A stretch of 64,000 nucleotides of DNA, taken from the NCBI RefSeq assembly GCF_963662885.1, contig NZ_OY760059.1, positions 186,001-250,000 of the forward strand, written 5' to 3'. The DNA is from an uncultured Pseudodesulfovibrio sp. (GTDB lineage Bacteria; Desulfobacterota; Desulfovibrionia; Desulfovibrionales; Desulfovibrionaceae). Positions 18,881 to 27,452 of this stretch are shown piece by piece (position 1 is the stretch's first letter; each line of letters opens with the position of its first letter). Under the pieces are notes generated by a model. That model saw nothing but the letters and a program-made list of their open reading frames with translations. It searched no databases and was not told where the DNA came from. A program made the position numbers and the translations under genes.

Positions 18881-18908
18881 CCCGCCCCGTCCATACGGAC
18901 GAGGCGGG
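18881..18908. terminator. Terminator stem between phoU and the convergent HPt gene
   Basis: CCCGCC..GTCC at 18881-18892 pairs with GGAC..GGCGGG at 18897-18908 around an ATAC loop. An A run lies before it (18874-18880), giving a T run in the minus-strand transcript of the HPt gene; a weaker T-rich tail follows on plus. Confidence 0.75.
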
Positions 18909-18937
18909 CTTCTCTTATTGGTCGGATTCCTCGGGAA

Positions 18938-19324
18938 CTAGGCCCGGTCCAATTCCGCCAACAACTCCAGAGCCCGGGGCTCCAGTTCCGCGAGCAGTTC
19001 GTGGCTGCGTGCCACATCGCCGGTCTTGGCGCAGCGTTCCAGATCAAAGGCGGCCTGACGGGCCGCTTCGGCTCCAAGGGTCGCGGCCACGCTTTTCATG
19101 GTGTGGCTGTTCAGGGCCACGGCATCCAGGTCGCTTTCGGCCATGCCCTGCTTGACCGCATCCAACCGCAGCCGGATCTCCACCGCCGCCTTGGTCAAAA
19201 GCGGCGCGAACTCCTCGAGGGTCAACCCCAGGTCCGCGCTGGCCGCCGCCGCGTCGAAAACCGCGCCCCCAGGCACCGACGCACCACTCTGTCCGAAATT
19301 ACTCTGCATTGCCATTCTCCCCAT
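18938..19324 (-). CDS. Stand-alone HPt (histidine phosphotransfer) protein
   Basis: 128 residues. The motif VALNSHTMKSVAATLGAEAARQAAFDLE carries the phospho-acceptor His of HPt domains, with the following helix containing the expected Leu-Glu pattern. Such proteins relay phosphate between hybrid kinases and response regulators in the cytoplasm. Three in-frame ATGs occur within six codons; the first has GGGAG upstream. No hybrid kinase is adjacent, so its partners lie elsewhere. Confidence 0.8.
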   Translation of the reverse strand: MGRMAMQSNFGQSGASVPGGAVFDAAAASADLGLTLEEFAPLLTKAAVEIRLRLDAVKQGMAESDLDAVALNSHTMKSVAATLGAEAARQAAFDLERCAKTGDVARSHELLAELEPRALELLAELDRA

Positions 19325-19397
19325 TGTCTCCCGTCATATCGTATACCCCACCGGCTAACTACGAGTACCCCGGTGAATTGCCCTTTTGCCCGGTCGC

Positions 19398-19778
19398 CTA
19401 GACAGCCTCGGCCTCGGGCATATGCTCCCCATCGTACCACTCCGCATAGCGCTCGCCCCAATGGCACAGGCTCTTGATGAGCGGCAGGATGCTCTCTCCC
19501 AACTCGGTCAGGGAATATTCCACCTTGGGCGGCACCTGCGGGTAAACCTCACGCCGGACCACGCCGTCGGATTCCAGTTCGCGTAACTGCTGAGTGAGCA
19601 TCTTCTGGGTGATATTCGGAATGGACCGCTTGACCTCGCTGAAACGCATGGTCCCTTCCTGACCCAGCTTGTGCAGGATGAGCAGCTTCCACTTCCCGCC
19701 GATGACCTGGAGAGTCAACTCCATGGTACAGTAGTATTTCTTGTCCCCGCACACCTTCTGCGAACACGTCACACCCAT
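19398..19778 (-). CDS. HxlR-family transcriptional regulator
   Basis: 126 residues from ATG 19778, chosen because GGAGG lies four bases upstream. The HxlR winged helix is clear: CTMELTLQVIGGKWKLLILHKL, then RFSEVKRSIPNITQKMLTQQLRELESDGVV, and the wing VPPKVEYSLTELGESILPLI. Cysteines near the N-terminus (CSQKVCGDKKYYC) could sense electrophiles or redox state, as in some members. Divergent from the nitroreductase and flavoprotein genes, which it probably controls through the AT-rich 164-nt gap. Confidence 0.9.
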   Translation of the reverse strand: MGVTCSQKVCGDKKYYCTMELTLQVIGGKWKLLILHKLGQEGTMRFSEVKRSIPNITQKMLTQQLRELESDGVVRREVYPQVPPKVEYSLTELGESILPLIKSLCHWGERYAEWYDGEHMPEAEAV

Positions 19779-19942
19779 GCTTCCTCCAGCCAACCGACAC
19801 ACGCGGGAACACCCCGGTGGCCTCAGTGGTATATTTTTGGTTACTATAGAACTTTGAAGTGCGTACTTGATCTTTTCTCTCCACTAGCAGAGAACAGGAT
19901 CAAGGTAAATAGCGCCACACATCCCGAACACGGAGGACGGAT

Positions 19943-20452
19943 ATGGATACCATGCAAGCCCTGCTCACCAGACGCAGCGTACGAAAGTTCACCGACGAGC
20001 CCATACCCGAGGAAATGGTCCAACAAATCCTCGAAGCCGCCATGATGGCCCCCAGCGCGGGTAACGGTCAGCCCTGGCATTTCATCGTGGTCAACGAACG
20101 CGAACGGCTCGACGCCATGGTCGACCTGCACCCCTACGTCAAAATGGTGCTTCAGGCCCAGGTTGGCATCATCGTATGCGGAGACCTGTCCAAAGAGAAA
20201 TACCCGGGGTACTGGGTACAGGACTGCGCCGCAGCCATGGAAAATCTGCTCCTGGCCGTGCATGCCCTCGGTCTGGGCGCGGTCTGGACCGGCATCTACC
20301 CCAAGGAAGACCGCGTGACCGGATACCGGGCCATGTTCAACATCCCGGACAACGTCATCCCCCTGGGCTTCGCCCCCATAGGCTGGCCCGCGCAGCAACC
20401 CAAATCCGAAAGCCGGTTCCAGGCGGACCGGGTTCACTACAACACTTTTTAG
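19943..20452 (+). CDS. Nitroreductase-family flavoprotein
   Basis: 169 residues. FMN-dependent reductase fold: N-terminal TRRSVRKFTDEPIPEEMV and APSAGNGQPWHFIVV bind FMN, and a Gly-rich VHALGLGAVWTGIY around residue 110 completes the pocket. These enzymes reduce nitroaromatics, quinones or similar with NAD(P)H; the natural substrate cannot be read from sequence. It starts the unit 19943-21037; the next gene begins 9 nt after its stop. Confidence 0.92.
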   Translation: MDTMQALLTRRSVRKFTDEPIPEEMVQQILEAAMMAPSAGNGQPWHFIVVNERERLDAMVDLHPYVKMVLQAQVGIIVCGDLSKEKYPGYWVQDCAAAMENLLLAVHALGLGAVWTGIYPKEDRVTGYRAMFNIPDNVIPLGFAPIGWPAQQPKSESRFQADRVHYNTF

Positions 20453-20461
20453 GAGATTCTC

Positions 20462-21037
20462 ATGAAAGTTGTCGCATTCAACGGCTCCGCCCGAAAGGGC
20501 GGCAATACCGCGGACATGATCAAGCGCGCCCTGGCCAAGCTCGAAGCCCAAGGCATAGAAACCGAAATGATCGAACTGGGCGGCAAGAAGATGCATGGCT
20601 GCCTCGCCTGCGGCAAATGCGCCGAGAACCAGGACCGCCGCTGCGTCGTCAAGAACGACTTCGTCAATGAATGTATCGAGGCCATGGACGCGGCCGACGG
20701 CATCCTGCTGGCCTCGCCCACCTACTTCGCCACCATCACCACCGAAATGAGCGCGCTCATCGACCGCGCCGGCATGGTCGGCCTCGTCAACGGCTCCATG
20801 TTCGCCCGCAAGGTAGGCGCATCCATCGTCACCGCCCGCCGGGGCGGCGCCATGCAGACCTTCAACACCCTCAACTCCTTCTTCTTCATCCAGCAGATGG
20901 TCGTGCCCGGCTCCCGCTACTGGAACATGGGCTTCGGCCGCGAAAAGGGCGAAGTTCTGAACGACCAGGAAGGCTTGGAGACCATGGACATCCTGGGCGA
21001 CAACATGGCCTGGCTCATGAAAAAACTGCACGATTAA
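20462..21037 (+). CDS. NADPH-dependent FMN reductase (flavodoxin fold)
   Basis: 191 residues. MKVVAFNGSARKGGNTADMI is the flavin phosphate loop; GCLACGKCAENQDRRCVV gives a four-cysteine cluster typical of iron-sulfur flavoproteins; SPTYFATITTEMSALIDR contacts the flavin and dimer interface. Same family as the protein at 4553-5203 but only distantly alike. Co-transcribed with the nitroreductase and probably supplies or shares electrons with it. Confidence 0.9.
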   Translation: MKVVAFNGSARKGGNTADMIKRALAKLEAQGIETEMIELGGKKMHGCLACGKCAENQDRRCVVKNDFVNECIEAMDAADGILLASPTYFATITTEMSALIDRAGMVGLVNGSMFARKVGASIVTARRGGAMQTFNTLNSFFFIQQMVVPGSRYWNMGFGREKGEVLNDQEGLETMDILGDNMAWLMKKLHD

Positions 21038-21060
21038 CAGACCGTCTCCTCCATAACGAA

Positions 21061-21095
21061 CAAGGCCCGATCCGGTAATACCGGGTCGGGCCTTG
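21061..21095. terminator. Hairpin between convergent genes (terminator-like)
   Basis: CAAGGCCCGA.CCGG (21061-21075) pairs with CCGG.TCGGGCCTTG (21081-21095) around TAATA. The stem is strong but neither strand has a clear T run, so termination strength is uncertain. Confidence 0.6.
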
Positions 21096-21120
21096 TCGCG
21101 TAGCGGGATTTGAAGACGTC

Positions 21121-22455
21121 CTAGAATCCGTAGCGGACATACTCCTTGTCCAGCCGGTTGATGAGCTGGATGTAGCGGTACGTGCCTTTGATCTGGGCGT
21201 CTTCCACGGTCTGATACCCTTTGGCCCGGCATTCGGGACAGGCGTTCACCGGGATTTCCACGCCCAGGCAGAGCGGCCCGGAGTCGGCGCGGGTCTCGAC
21301 CTTATAGAGCCCCCGGCATTTCTTGCACAGGGTCACGGACTCCTGCTGAACCTCGTTGATGCCGTCCGTGTCGTAGTAGATCTGCTTGTGACGGACGAAG
21401 TGGTCGCCGGAAATGATTCCCTGACGGCTGTCGTCCTTGGACACGAACTCGGGCGGATCGAAGTACAGGGCGGGCAGTTGCTTGCACAGCTCCTCGATGT
21501 AGGCGGTGGTTCTCGCGTCCTGACGAATGCGCTCGGCGTTGTAGTTGGGCTCGCGCACGTGGGAGTAGTCCACACCCGCCATGGCCAGACAGATGCCCAG
21601 ATTGACGTAGGGCAACGCGCCCTGGATGGAGTAGCCGCCTTCGAGCACGGCGATGTCCGGCTTGAGCATGTCGTTCATGGCCGCGTAGCCGCCCGCCGAG
21701 AAGTTCATGTTGGTGATCGGGTCGGAGAAGTGGTTGTCCTGCCCTGCGGAGTTGATGACCAGATCGGGCTTGAAGTCCTCCAGAATGGGCAGCACGATCC
21801 TCTCCACGGCCATGAGGAAGCCCTCGTCCGAGGTATTGGGCGGCAGCGGAATGTTCAGGGTCCTGCCCATGGCGTTGGGGCCGCCCAGGTCGCGGGGGAA
21901 GCCCGTGCCGGGGTACAGGGTCCGGCCGTCCTGATGCAGGGAGATGAACAGGGTGTCCGGGTCGTGCCAGTAGATGTCCTGGGTCCCGTCCCCGTGATGG
22001 CAGTCGGTGTCCACGATGGCGATGCGCTTGTGGCCGTACTTTTCCCGAATGCGCTCGATCATGATCGCTTCGATGTTGATGGTACAGAAGCCGCGCGAGC
22101 CGTGGACCACCTTCATGGCGTGGTGTCCCGGAGGCCGGACCATGGCAAAGGCGCGGTCGGCCTGCCCTTCCATGACCAGATCGCCCGCTTTGATGGCTCC
22201 GCCCGCCGAAATGAGGTGCGATCGGGTGGCCACGGAAGGCACGTCCGGGAAGCAGAAATGGACACGTTCCACGTCCTCCACCGAGGCCACGTCGGGCTTG
22301 AATTCGGTGATCCCTTCGATGTCGAAAAGCCCCTCCTCGCGCAACTGGTCCTGGGTGTAGAGCAGCCGTTCCTGCCGCTCGGGATGGGTGGGTGAAATGG
22401 CCCAGTCAAAGGCGGGGAAAAAGATGATGCCGAGGCTGTTGTTGGACTTGAGCAT
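21121..22455 (-). CDS. Histone-deacetylase-family amidohydrolase with C-terminal zinc-ribbon-like region
   Basis: 444 residues. The deacetylase core (about 15-320) has RPPGHHAMKVVHGSRGFC, the metal site IVDTDCHHGDGTQDIYW, SLHQDGRTLYPGTGFP and NSAGQDNHFSDPITNM. Family members remove acetyl groups from polyamines, acetoin-related compounds or proteins using zinc. Residues about 375-425 add two cysteine pairs (CKKCRGLY, then CPECRAKGY) that look like a zinc ribbon, not part of the standard domain. It starts 3 nt after the hydantoinase gene and so is in the same operon. Confidence 0.88.
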   Translation of the reverse strand: MLKSNNSLGIIFFPAFDWAISPTHPERQERLLYTQDQLREEGLFDIEGITEFKPDVASVEDVERVHFCFPDVPSVATRSHLISAGGAIKAGDLVMEGQADRAFAMVRPPGHHAMKVVHGSRGFCTINIEAIMIERIREKYGHKRIAIVDTDCHHGDGTQDIYWHDPDTLFISLHQDGRTLYPGTGFPRDLGGPNAMGRTLNIPLPPNTSDEGFLMAVERIVLPILEDFKPDLVINSAGQDNHFSDPITNMNFSAGGYAAMNDMLKPDIAVLEGGYSIQGALPYVNLGICLAMAGVDYSHVREPNYNAERIRQDARTTAYIEELCKQLPALYFDPPEFVSKDDSRQGIISGDHFVRHKQIYYDTDGINEVQQESVTLCKKCRGLYKVETRADSGPLCLGVEIPVNACPECRAKGYQTVEDAQIKGTYRYIQLINRLDKEYVRYGF

Positions 22456-22458
22456 GGT

Positions 22459-24162
22459 TTAGCGCCCCTCCCCGAAAGTCTTGATTACGCCGGGCCGCAC
22501 CTGGCATTTGACGCGGATGTTCCGGCCCACGCGGTCATAGCCCTCGACCATGTTGAAGCTCGACGCGTGGGTGATCTGGGCGTCCTCGTCCTTCAGGAAC
22601 ACGCCCATGGAGTCGAGTTGCATGGTCAGCTGATTGACGGCGTCCCGTTTGGCGTCGTCCAGGTCGTACCCGGACGGGACGTTCTCGCGGTAGGACAGGG
22701 TCGGGATGAACAGGACATGGCGCTGGGTGTCGGCGAACAGTTCGAGTTCCCAGGTGGTCCGGGTCAGGGCCGCGCCGATGGCGTTGGCCACATCAAAATT
22801 GGCAGGCACCTCTGTGGCCAGCTGAAAGCGCTGGAAGAGTTCCTCGCGCATGGCCTCGGCCGGTCCGCCCATGAGGTAGACCTTCTTGGGCACGATCTTC
22901 TTGCCTTCGAGCAGCTCGTGGATGGTGTAGACCGGCTTGGAGTTGATCTCGTCCACCAGAGCGCGGGTGGCGTCCTGTATAGCCTTGGCCGCATAGGCCA
23001 CCGCGCCCTGGGCCAGCTTTTCGCCGGTCAGGGTGCGGGCCGTGGCGTAGACGTCCATGGCCTTGCGCGACGCCTCGACGTCGCCGACCGCGCAGGCTCC
23101 GGTGTAGTTCAGGGCGTCGGTCAGGGTGACGCGCTCGCCGCCCAGACAGACGGACGGGCCGAGCCGGTTGGGGCCGACGCGCACTTCGGGGCCGACCACC
23201 GAGATGGCCGAGTCGCCGCCGATGCCGATGGAGTGGACCTTGAGCGCCGAGACCAGGGTGGGATGCGAGCCGATGTCGATGCCTTCGCGCTCGATCAGCG
23301 GCGCGCCGTCGGCAAAGACCGCGATATCGGTGGTGGTCCCGCCGATGTCGAGGATGACCGAGTCGTGGAAGATGTCGGTCAGGGCGATGATGCCCATGAC
23401 CGAGGCGGCCGGGCCGGAAAAAATGGATTGCACGGGCAGGGTCCGGGACTGGGGCAGGGGCATGGTCCCGCCGTCGGCCTTGAGGATGTTGACCTTGACG
23501 TGGCCCAGGCCCATCTCCTCGAGTGCCGCTTCCACGGCCGTGGCGAATTCGTTGTACAACCGCCAGACCGCGCAATTGAAGTAGGCGGTGGCCACCCGGC
23601 GCGGGAAGTTCAGCGCCCCGCCGAGCTGGTGGCCCAGGGTGACGAAGTCGGCGTGCTCGCAGACGTCCACGGATTTGCAGTTGCAGACCGTGCGCCGGAT
23701 GAGGTTCTCATGGCGCGGGTTGCGCGTGGAGAACTTGGAGACCGCGGCAAAGACGCGCACGCCGTTGTCGCGGCAGGCGTCCACGGCCTCGGCCAGCTGG
23801 CGGGTGGACAGGGCGCGGACCTCGTTGCCCCGGTGGTCGATGGACCCGTCGATGACGTGGAAGTCCTTGCAGGGCATGAAGTTATGGGGGTCGATACCCG
23901 GCCCTGCCGAAACGATGACGCCCACGTCCTCGGTCTTGTTCTGGACGATGGCGTTGGTGGACAAGGTCGTGGACAGGTTGAGCTGGGTGACCGCGCTCTT
24001 GTCCACCTGGCCGAGGATGGTGGTCAGGGCCTCGGTGACCGAGGAAAGCAGATCGTGATGCCGGGTGGGCACCTTGCAGGAGGCGGCCACCGAAAGGCTG
24101 CCTCCGATGTCGATGGCGACCGCGTCCGTGTGGGTGCCGCCCACGTCGATTCCTAAAAGCAT
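22459..24162 (-). CDS. Hydantoinase/oxoprolinase (HyuA-like) family protein
   Basis: 567 residues from ATG 24162 (GGAG upstream). N-terminal LLGIDVGGTHTDAVAIDIGG and the middle SVILDIGGTTTDIAVFADG are the two ATP-phosphate motifs of the ASKHA fold used by HyuA. Such enzymes hydrolyse hydantoins, oxoproline or related compounds with ATP, or carboxylate ketones. The C-terminal LMGGPAEAM is another family feature. It is the first gene of the pair with the deacetylase-like amidohydrolase, suggesting a shared substrate pathway that I cannot name. Confidence 0.85.
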   Translation of the reverse strand: MLLGIDVGGTHTDAVAIDIGGSLSVAASCKVPTRHHDLLSSVTEALTTILGQVDKSAVTQLNLSTTLSTNAIVQNKTEDVGVIVSAGPGIDPHNFMPCKDFHVIDGSIDHRGNEVRALSTRQLAEAVDACRDNGVRVFAAVSKFSTRNPRHENLIRRTVCNCKSVDVCEHADFVTLGHQLGGALNFPRRVATAYFNCAVWRLYNEFATAVEAALEEMGLGHVKVNILKADGGTMPLPQSRTLPVQSIFSGPAASVMGIIALTDIFHDSVILDIGGTTTDIAVFADGAPLIEREGIDIGSHPTLVSALKVHSIGIGGDSAISVVGPEVRVGPNRLGPSVCLGGERVTLTDALNYTGACAVGDVEASRKAMDVYATARTLTGEKLAQGAVAYAAKAIQDATRALVDEINSKPVYTIHELLEGKKIVPKKVYLMGGPAEAMREELFQRFQLATEVPANFDVANAIGAALTRTTWELELFADTQRHVLFIPTLSYRENVPSGYDLDDAKRDAVNQLTMQLDSMGVFLKDEDAQITHASSFNMVEGYDRVGRNIRVKCQVRPGVIKTFGEGR

Positions 24163-24390
24163 TTCCACTCCATGGTTTATTCTGGCTTCTCTCCGGGTTA
24201 CCCCCCTTGGCCGCACTGTGCAAGTGTCCTTTCGGTCAATGGTCGAATCAGGTCGGGGAATGGTCGATACGGAATCCGTCCCTGGTCGGCGGACCGTTTG
24301 CCTTTCCCTGGCATCTTCGTGTAGCGTGCGAAAGTCACACGATAAATCCCCTGCTTACGGATATGCCGGGCAGGGCAAAGGAGCGGTTTC

Positions 24391-25251
24391 ATGAGCAGGA
24401 TTTTCATAACGGGCGCGGCCGGAAACATCGGCTCAAGCCTGATCGATACACTTACCGACAAGACCGAAATCGTGGCCGGGGTTCGCTCCCCGGAGAAAGC
24501 CGAGGCGCTCAAGGCCGAGGGAGTGGAGGCACGGCCCTTCGATTACGGAGACAAGGATTCCATGGTGGCGGCCATGGCCGGATGCGACCGCATGTTCCTG
24601 GTGGTCCCCATGCAGGAGAGGATGACCCGATACGGAAGGCTGGCCGTGGATGCGGCCAAGGAAGCCGGGATCGAGTACATCGTCCGGTCCAGCGCGTACG
24701 GCGCGTCCTCGGACGCCCATTGGCGCCTGGGTCGTGAAAACGGCATGATCGACCAGTTCGTGGAGGACTCCAAGATTCCGTTCACGGTGCTGCGGCCCAA
24801 CTCCTTCATGCAGAATTTCAGCACCTTTCTTGCGGACATGATCAAATCCGGAACCCTAGCCCTGGCCGAAGAGGACTACAAGGTCAGCTACATCGACGTG
24901 CGCGACATCGCGGCCTGCGCGGCCCGGCTGCTCAAGGACAACGAGGGGTACACGGACAGCTTCTACGCCTTGACCGGACCGCAGGGGCTGACCCTGACGG
25001 ACGTGGCCGAAACCATCGGCACCGAAGCCGGGGTAAAGGTCGCCTACACCCCCATAGAGGAGGAGGCGTACATCGAAGGGCTGGACCAGGCGGGCATACC
25101 CGAATGGAACCGCAACATGATGGTTTCCCTGAGCCGCGTCATCAAACTCGGCATGATGGGCAACGTCACCCAGGCCGTGGAATACCTGACCGGCACCCCG
25201 GCCCGTCCCTTCGCCGAATTCGTGGCCGACCACGCGAGCGCCTGGAGGTAG
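24391..25251 (+). CDS. NmrA-type NAD(P)-binding oxidoreductase
   Basis: 286 residues. The Rossmann motif ITGAAGNIGSSLIDTL at residues 5-20 is the GxxGxxG nucleotide site of atypical short-chain dehydrogenases. VRSSAYGAS, then TVLRPNSFMQNF, follow the NmrA/QorB layout; the Tyr-x3-Lys catalytic pair is not evident, as usual in NmrA proteins. Possibly a quinone reductase or redox sensor. Good ribosome site (AAAGGAG). The next gene starts immediately after its stop. Confidence 0.85.
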   Translation: MSRIFITGAAGNIGSSLIDTLTDKTEIVAGVRSPEKAEALKAEGVEARPFDYGDKDSMVAAMAGCDRMFLVVPMQERMTRYGRLAVDAAKEAGIEYIVRSSAYGASSDAHWRLGRENGMIDQFVEDSKIPFTVLRPNSFMQNFSTFLADMIKSGTLALAEEDYKVSYIDVRDIAACAARLLKDNEGYTDSFYALTGPQGLTLTDVAETIGTEAGVKVAYTPIEEEAYIEGLDQAGIPEWNRNMMVSLSRVIKLGMMGNVTQAVEYLTGTPARPFAEFVADHASAWR

Positions 25252-25252
25252 A

Positions 25253-26026
25253 ATGCTCAAGGGCCAGGAGGAACTGCTGCGCATCATCCGAACCATCTCA
25301 TCGGGTGGTTCGGCCACCGGCATCGAGGCCCTGACCGGCCCGGAGTACGACCCGGAGATCCAGGAACTGGCCGAGGCGGTGGCCCTCATGCTGGCCAAGA
25401 TCGAGGCCAGGGAGGACCGCCTGGAGCAGCTTCTGGCAAAAATCCGCAGAGACACCGTGAACACCATCACGGCCGTGGCTCACGCGCTGGGCGCACGCGA
25501 CGCCTACACCGAAGGCCACGGCGAGCGCGTTGGAGTCTATGCGCGACGGCTGGCCCAACGGCTCGGCCTGCCCAACGCCGAAGTGGAACGCATCCGCATC
25601 GCCGGGACCCTGCACGATATCGGTAAGATCGGCTTTTCCGACCGCATATTCTCCAGCGAAGACACGCCCCTGACCAAGGAGATGGTCGACGAGATCCACC
25701 GCCACCCGGAATGGGGCCGCGACATCCTCAAGAACCTCGATTTCCTGGGGCCGGCCCTGGAGTATGTCTACGCCCACCACGAGCTGATGGACGGCTCGGG
25801 GTATCCGCGCGGACTTTCGGGCGAGGAGATCCCGCTTGGCGCGCGCATCCTCTGCGTGGCCGACTATTTCGACGCCATGACCACGGACCGCCCCTATCAG
25901 CAGGGCCGCTCGGTGGAACAGGCCTTCGCTGTCCTGCGCACGCTGGCCGGAGCGTCCCTGGACGCGGAGCTGGTCGAGACCTTCATCATGGAGGTCGAGG
26001 CAAACGGCACGGCGGAAATCCCGTGA
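25253..26026 (+). CDS. HD-GYP domain protein (probable c-di-GMP phosphodiesterase)
   Basis: 257 residues. Residues about 70-250 form an intact HD-GYP domain: TEGHGERVGVYA, HDIGKIGFSD at 121 on, HRHPEWG, then HHELMDGSGYPRGLSGEEIPLGARIL. The N-terminal 65 residues are helical, possibly a dimerisation coiled coil (LAEAVALMLAKIEAREDRLE). No receiver domain, unlike the regulator at 10695-11708. It starts 1 nt after the NmrA gene, with the ribosome site inside that gene's end, so translation is coupled. Confidence 0.9.
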   Translation: MLKGQEELLRIIRTISSGGSATGIEALTGPEYDPEIQELAEAVALMLAKIEAREDRLEQLLAKIRRDTVNTITAVAHALGARDAYTEGHGERVGVYARRLAQRLGLPNAEVERIRIAGTLHDIGKIGFSDRIFSSEDTPLTKEMVDEIHRHPEWGRDILKNLDFLGPALEYVYAHHELMDGSGYPRGLSGEEIPLGARILCVADYFDAMTTDRPYQQGRSVEQAFAVLRTLAGASLDAELVETFIMEVEANGTAEIP

Positions 26027-26112
26027 CCGGACCCGCCGGGCACGGGCGGCAAGATCGTGCAAGACCGGCCGCGCCCCGCGCCGTATCCTCCTTGAAAACA
26101 CAAGGAGGCAAC

Positions 26113-26496
26113 ATGCCCATATTCACCGAATTCGAAACCGGAACCGTGACCGCCAGAGGCGAGATCAAATCCGCTGCCGATCTGCCCTGGAACCAACACC
26201 CGACCTTTGTCGGCGTAGCCCTGAAACACCTGGTCACCGGGGCTGAAACCGGAGGCGCGTTCAGCGCCCATCTGGTCCGCCTCGATCCCAACGCAGAGAT
26301 CGAGGATCACATCCACGAAACGAACTGGGAACTGCATGAGGTGGCGGAAGGCAGCGGTGTCTGCGTGCTCGAGGGGGATTCCATCCCCTATGCACCCGGC
26401 AGGGTGGCGGTCATGCCGCAAAAGGCCCTGCACCGTGTGCGCGCCGGCCAGGACGGCCTTTGCCTGCTGGCCAAGTTCGTGCCTGCCCTGCTCTGA
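26113..26496 (+). CDS. Small cupin-domain protein
   Basis: 127 residues from ATG 26113 after AAGGAGG. The cupin barrel is marked by HLVRLDPNAEIEDHIHETNWELHEV, whose His/Glu residues are the usual metal ligands, then GRVAVMPQKALHRV for the second motif. Could be a sugar isomerase-like, sensor or dioxygenase-type cupin; nothing narrows it. The AraC-type gene begins 12 nt later, so the two are co-transcribed and may respond to one ligand. Confidence 0.82.
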   Translation: MPIFTEFETGTVTARGEIKSAADLPWNQHPTFVGVALKHLVTGAETGGAFSAHLVRLDPNAEIEDHIHETNWELHEVAEGSGVCVLEGDSIPYAPGRVAVMPQKALHRVRAGQDGLCLLAKFVPALL

Positions 26497-26507
26497 TCGG
26501 GAACCTC

Positions 26508-27317
26508 ATGGCCGACCGCAGCACCGAATACCGCGAAATCCCCGGCCTGAACGGAGTCGGCGTGGTCCGCCACGCGGGGCCCATGCCCCCCGTGGCGCGC
26601 CACACCCACCAGTCTGTTTGCGCGACCGCCATCATGTCCGGTGTTCGGATTCTCGAAACGGCCCAGGGACGATGGGAAGCCGGAGCAGGGCAAATCCTGG
26701 CGGTCCCATCCGATTTGCCCCACCGTTGCCAGGACGCTGGGACGATCGAATACGCCGTGGTCAGCATGGCGCCGGAGTGTTTCGCCACGGCCGGTCTGGT
26801 CCCGGGCCTGCAACCGGACCGGCCCGAGGTGGTGGACGATCCGGTCAGGTTCGGTGACCTGCTCCGACTGGCCGAGCTGGCCGATCGCCCCGCCTCGAAC
26901 CTGGAACGGCAGGCCGCTCTGCTCGCGGTCATGGAACCGCTGTGCCGAAGCAATGCCGCTTCCACTGGAACCGTGGAGCCCGCCGAATCCGAACGCATCG
27001 CGACGGTCCGCCGCCACCTGGAATCCGCCTGCGCGGATGACGTCAGCCTTGAGGAGCTGGCCGCCATGGCCGAGTGCAGCCCCTGCCGGTTGAACCGGCT
27101 CTTTGCCCGCGCCGTGGGCATGCCTCCGCACGAATACCAGATCCTGCAACGGATTCGGTTGGTCAAGACGTGCATCCGCAACGGGCTGAGCCTGGCCCAA
27201 AGCGCGGCCGATGCCGGATTCTCCGACCAAAGCCACATGACCCGCTGTTTCCGCAGGGTCATGGGCATGACCCCCGGGGTCTTCGCCGCCGGGGTCCGCG
27301 CACCGAAAAACGGCTGA
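26508..27317 (+). CDS. AraC-family transcriptional regulator with cupin-like sensor
   Basis: 269 residues from ATG 26508, which follows the cupin gene stop by 11 nt. N-terminal half (1-150) is the AraC ligand-binding type (GVVRHAGPMPPVARHTHQSV, then ILAVPSDLPHRCQDAG). The C-terminal 100 residues hold two helix-turn-helix motifs: VSLEELAAMAECSPCRLNRLFARAVGMPPHEY, then SLAQSAADAGFSDQSHMTRCFRRVMGMTPGVF. Target genes unknown; autoregulation or control of the cupin gene is the simplest guess. Confidence 0.9.
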   Translation: MADRSTEYREIPGLNGVGVVRHAGPMPPVARHTHQSVCATAIMSGVRILETAQGRWEAGAGQILAVPSDLPHRCQDAGTIEYAVVSMAPECFATAGLVPGLQPDRPEVVDDPVRFGDLLRLAELADRPASNLERQAALLAVMEPLCRSNAASTGTVEPAESERIATVRRHLESACADDVSLEELAAMAECSPCRLNRLFARAVGMPPHEYQILQRIRLVKTCIRNGLSLAQSAADAGFSDQSHMTRCFRRVMGMTPGVFAAGVRAPKNG

Positions 27318-27452
27318 CCGCAAGCCTTTCCCCTTTATTCAAACAGAGCGGGAAGTTGCCGAGACCGCGCTTTTCCGGCGGCAAATCTTTACACGATTAT
27401 CGTTGACTTTTCGGCTCAGACCCTTACTTTTCCCCCGGAGAGACACTGACAC

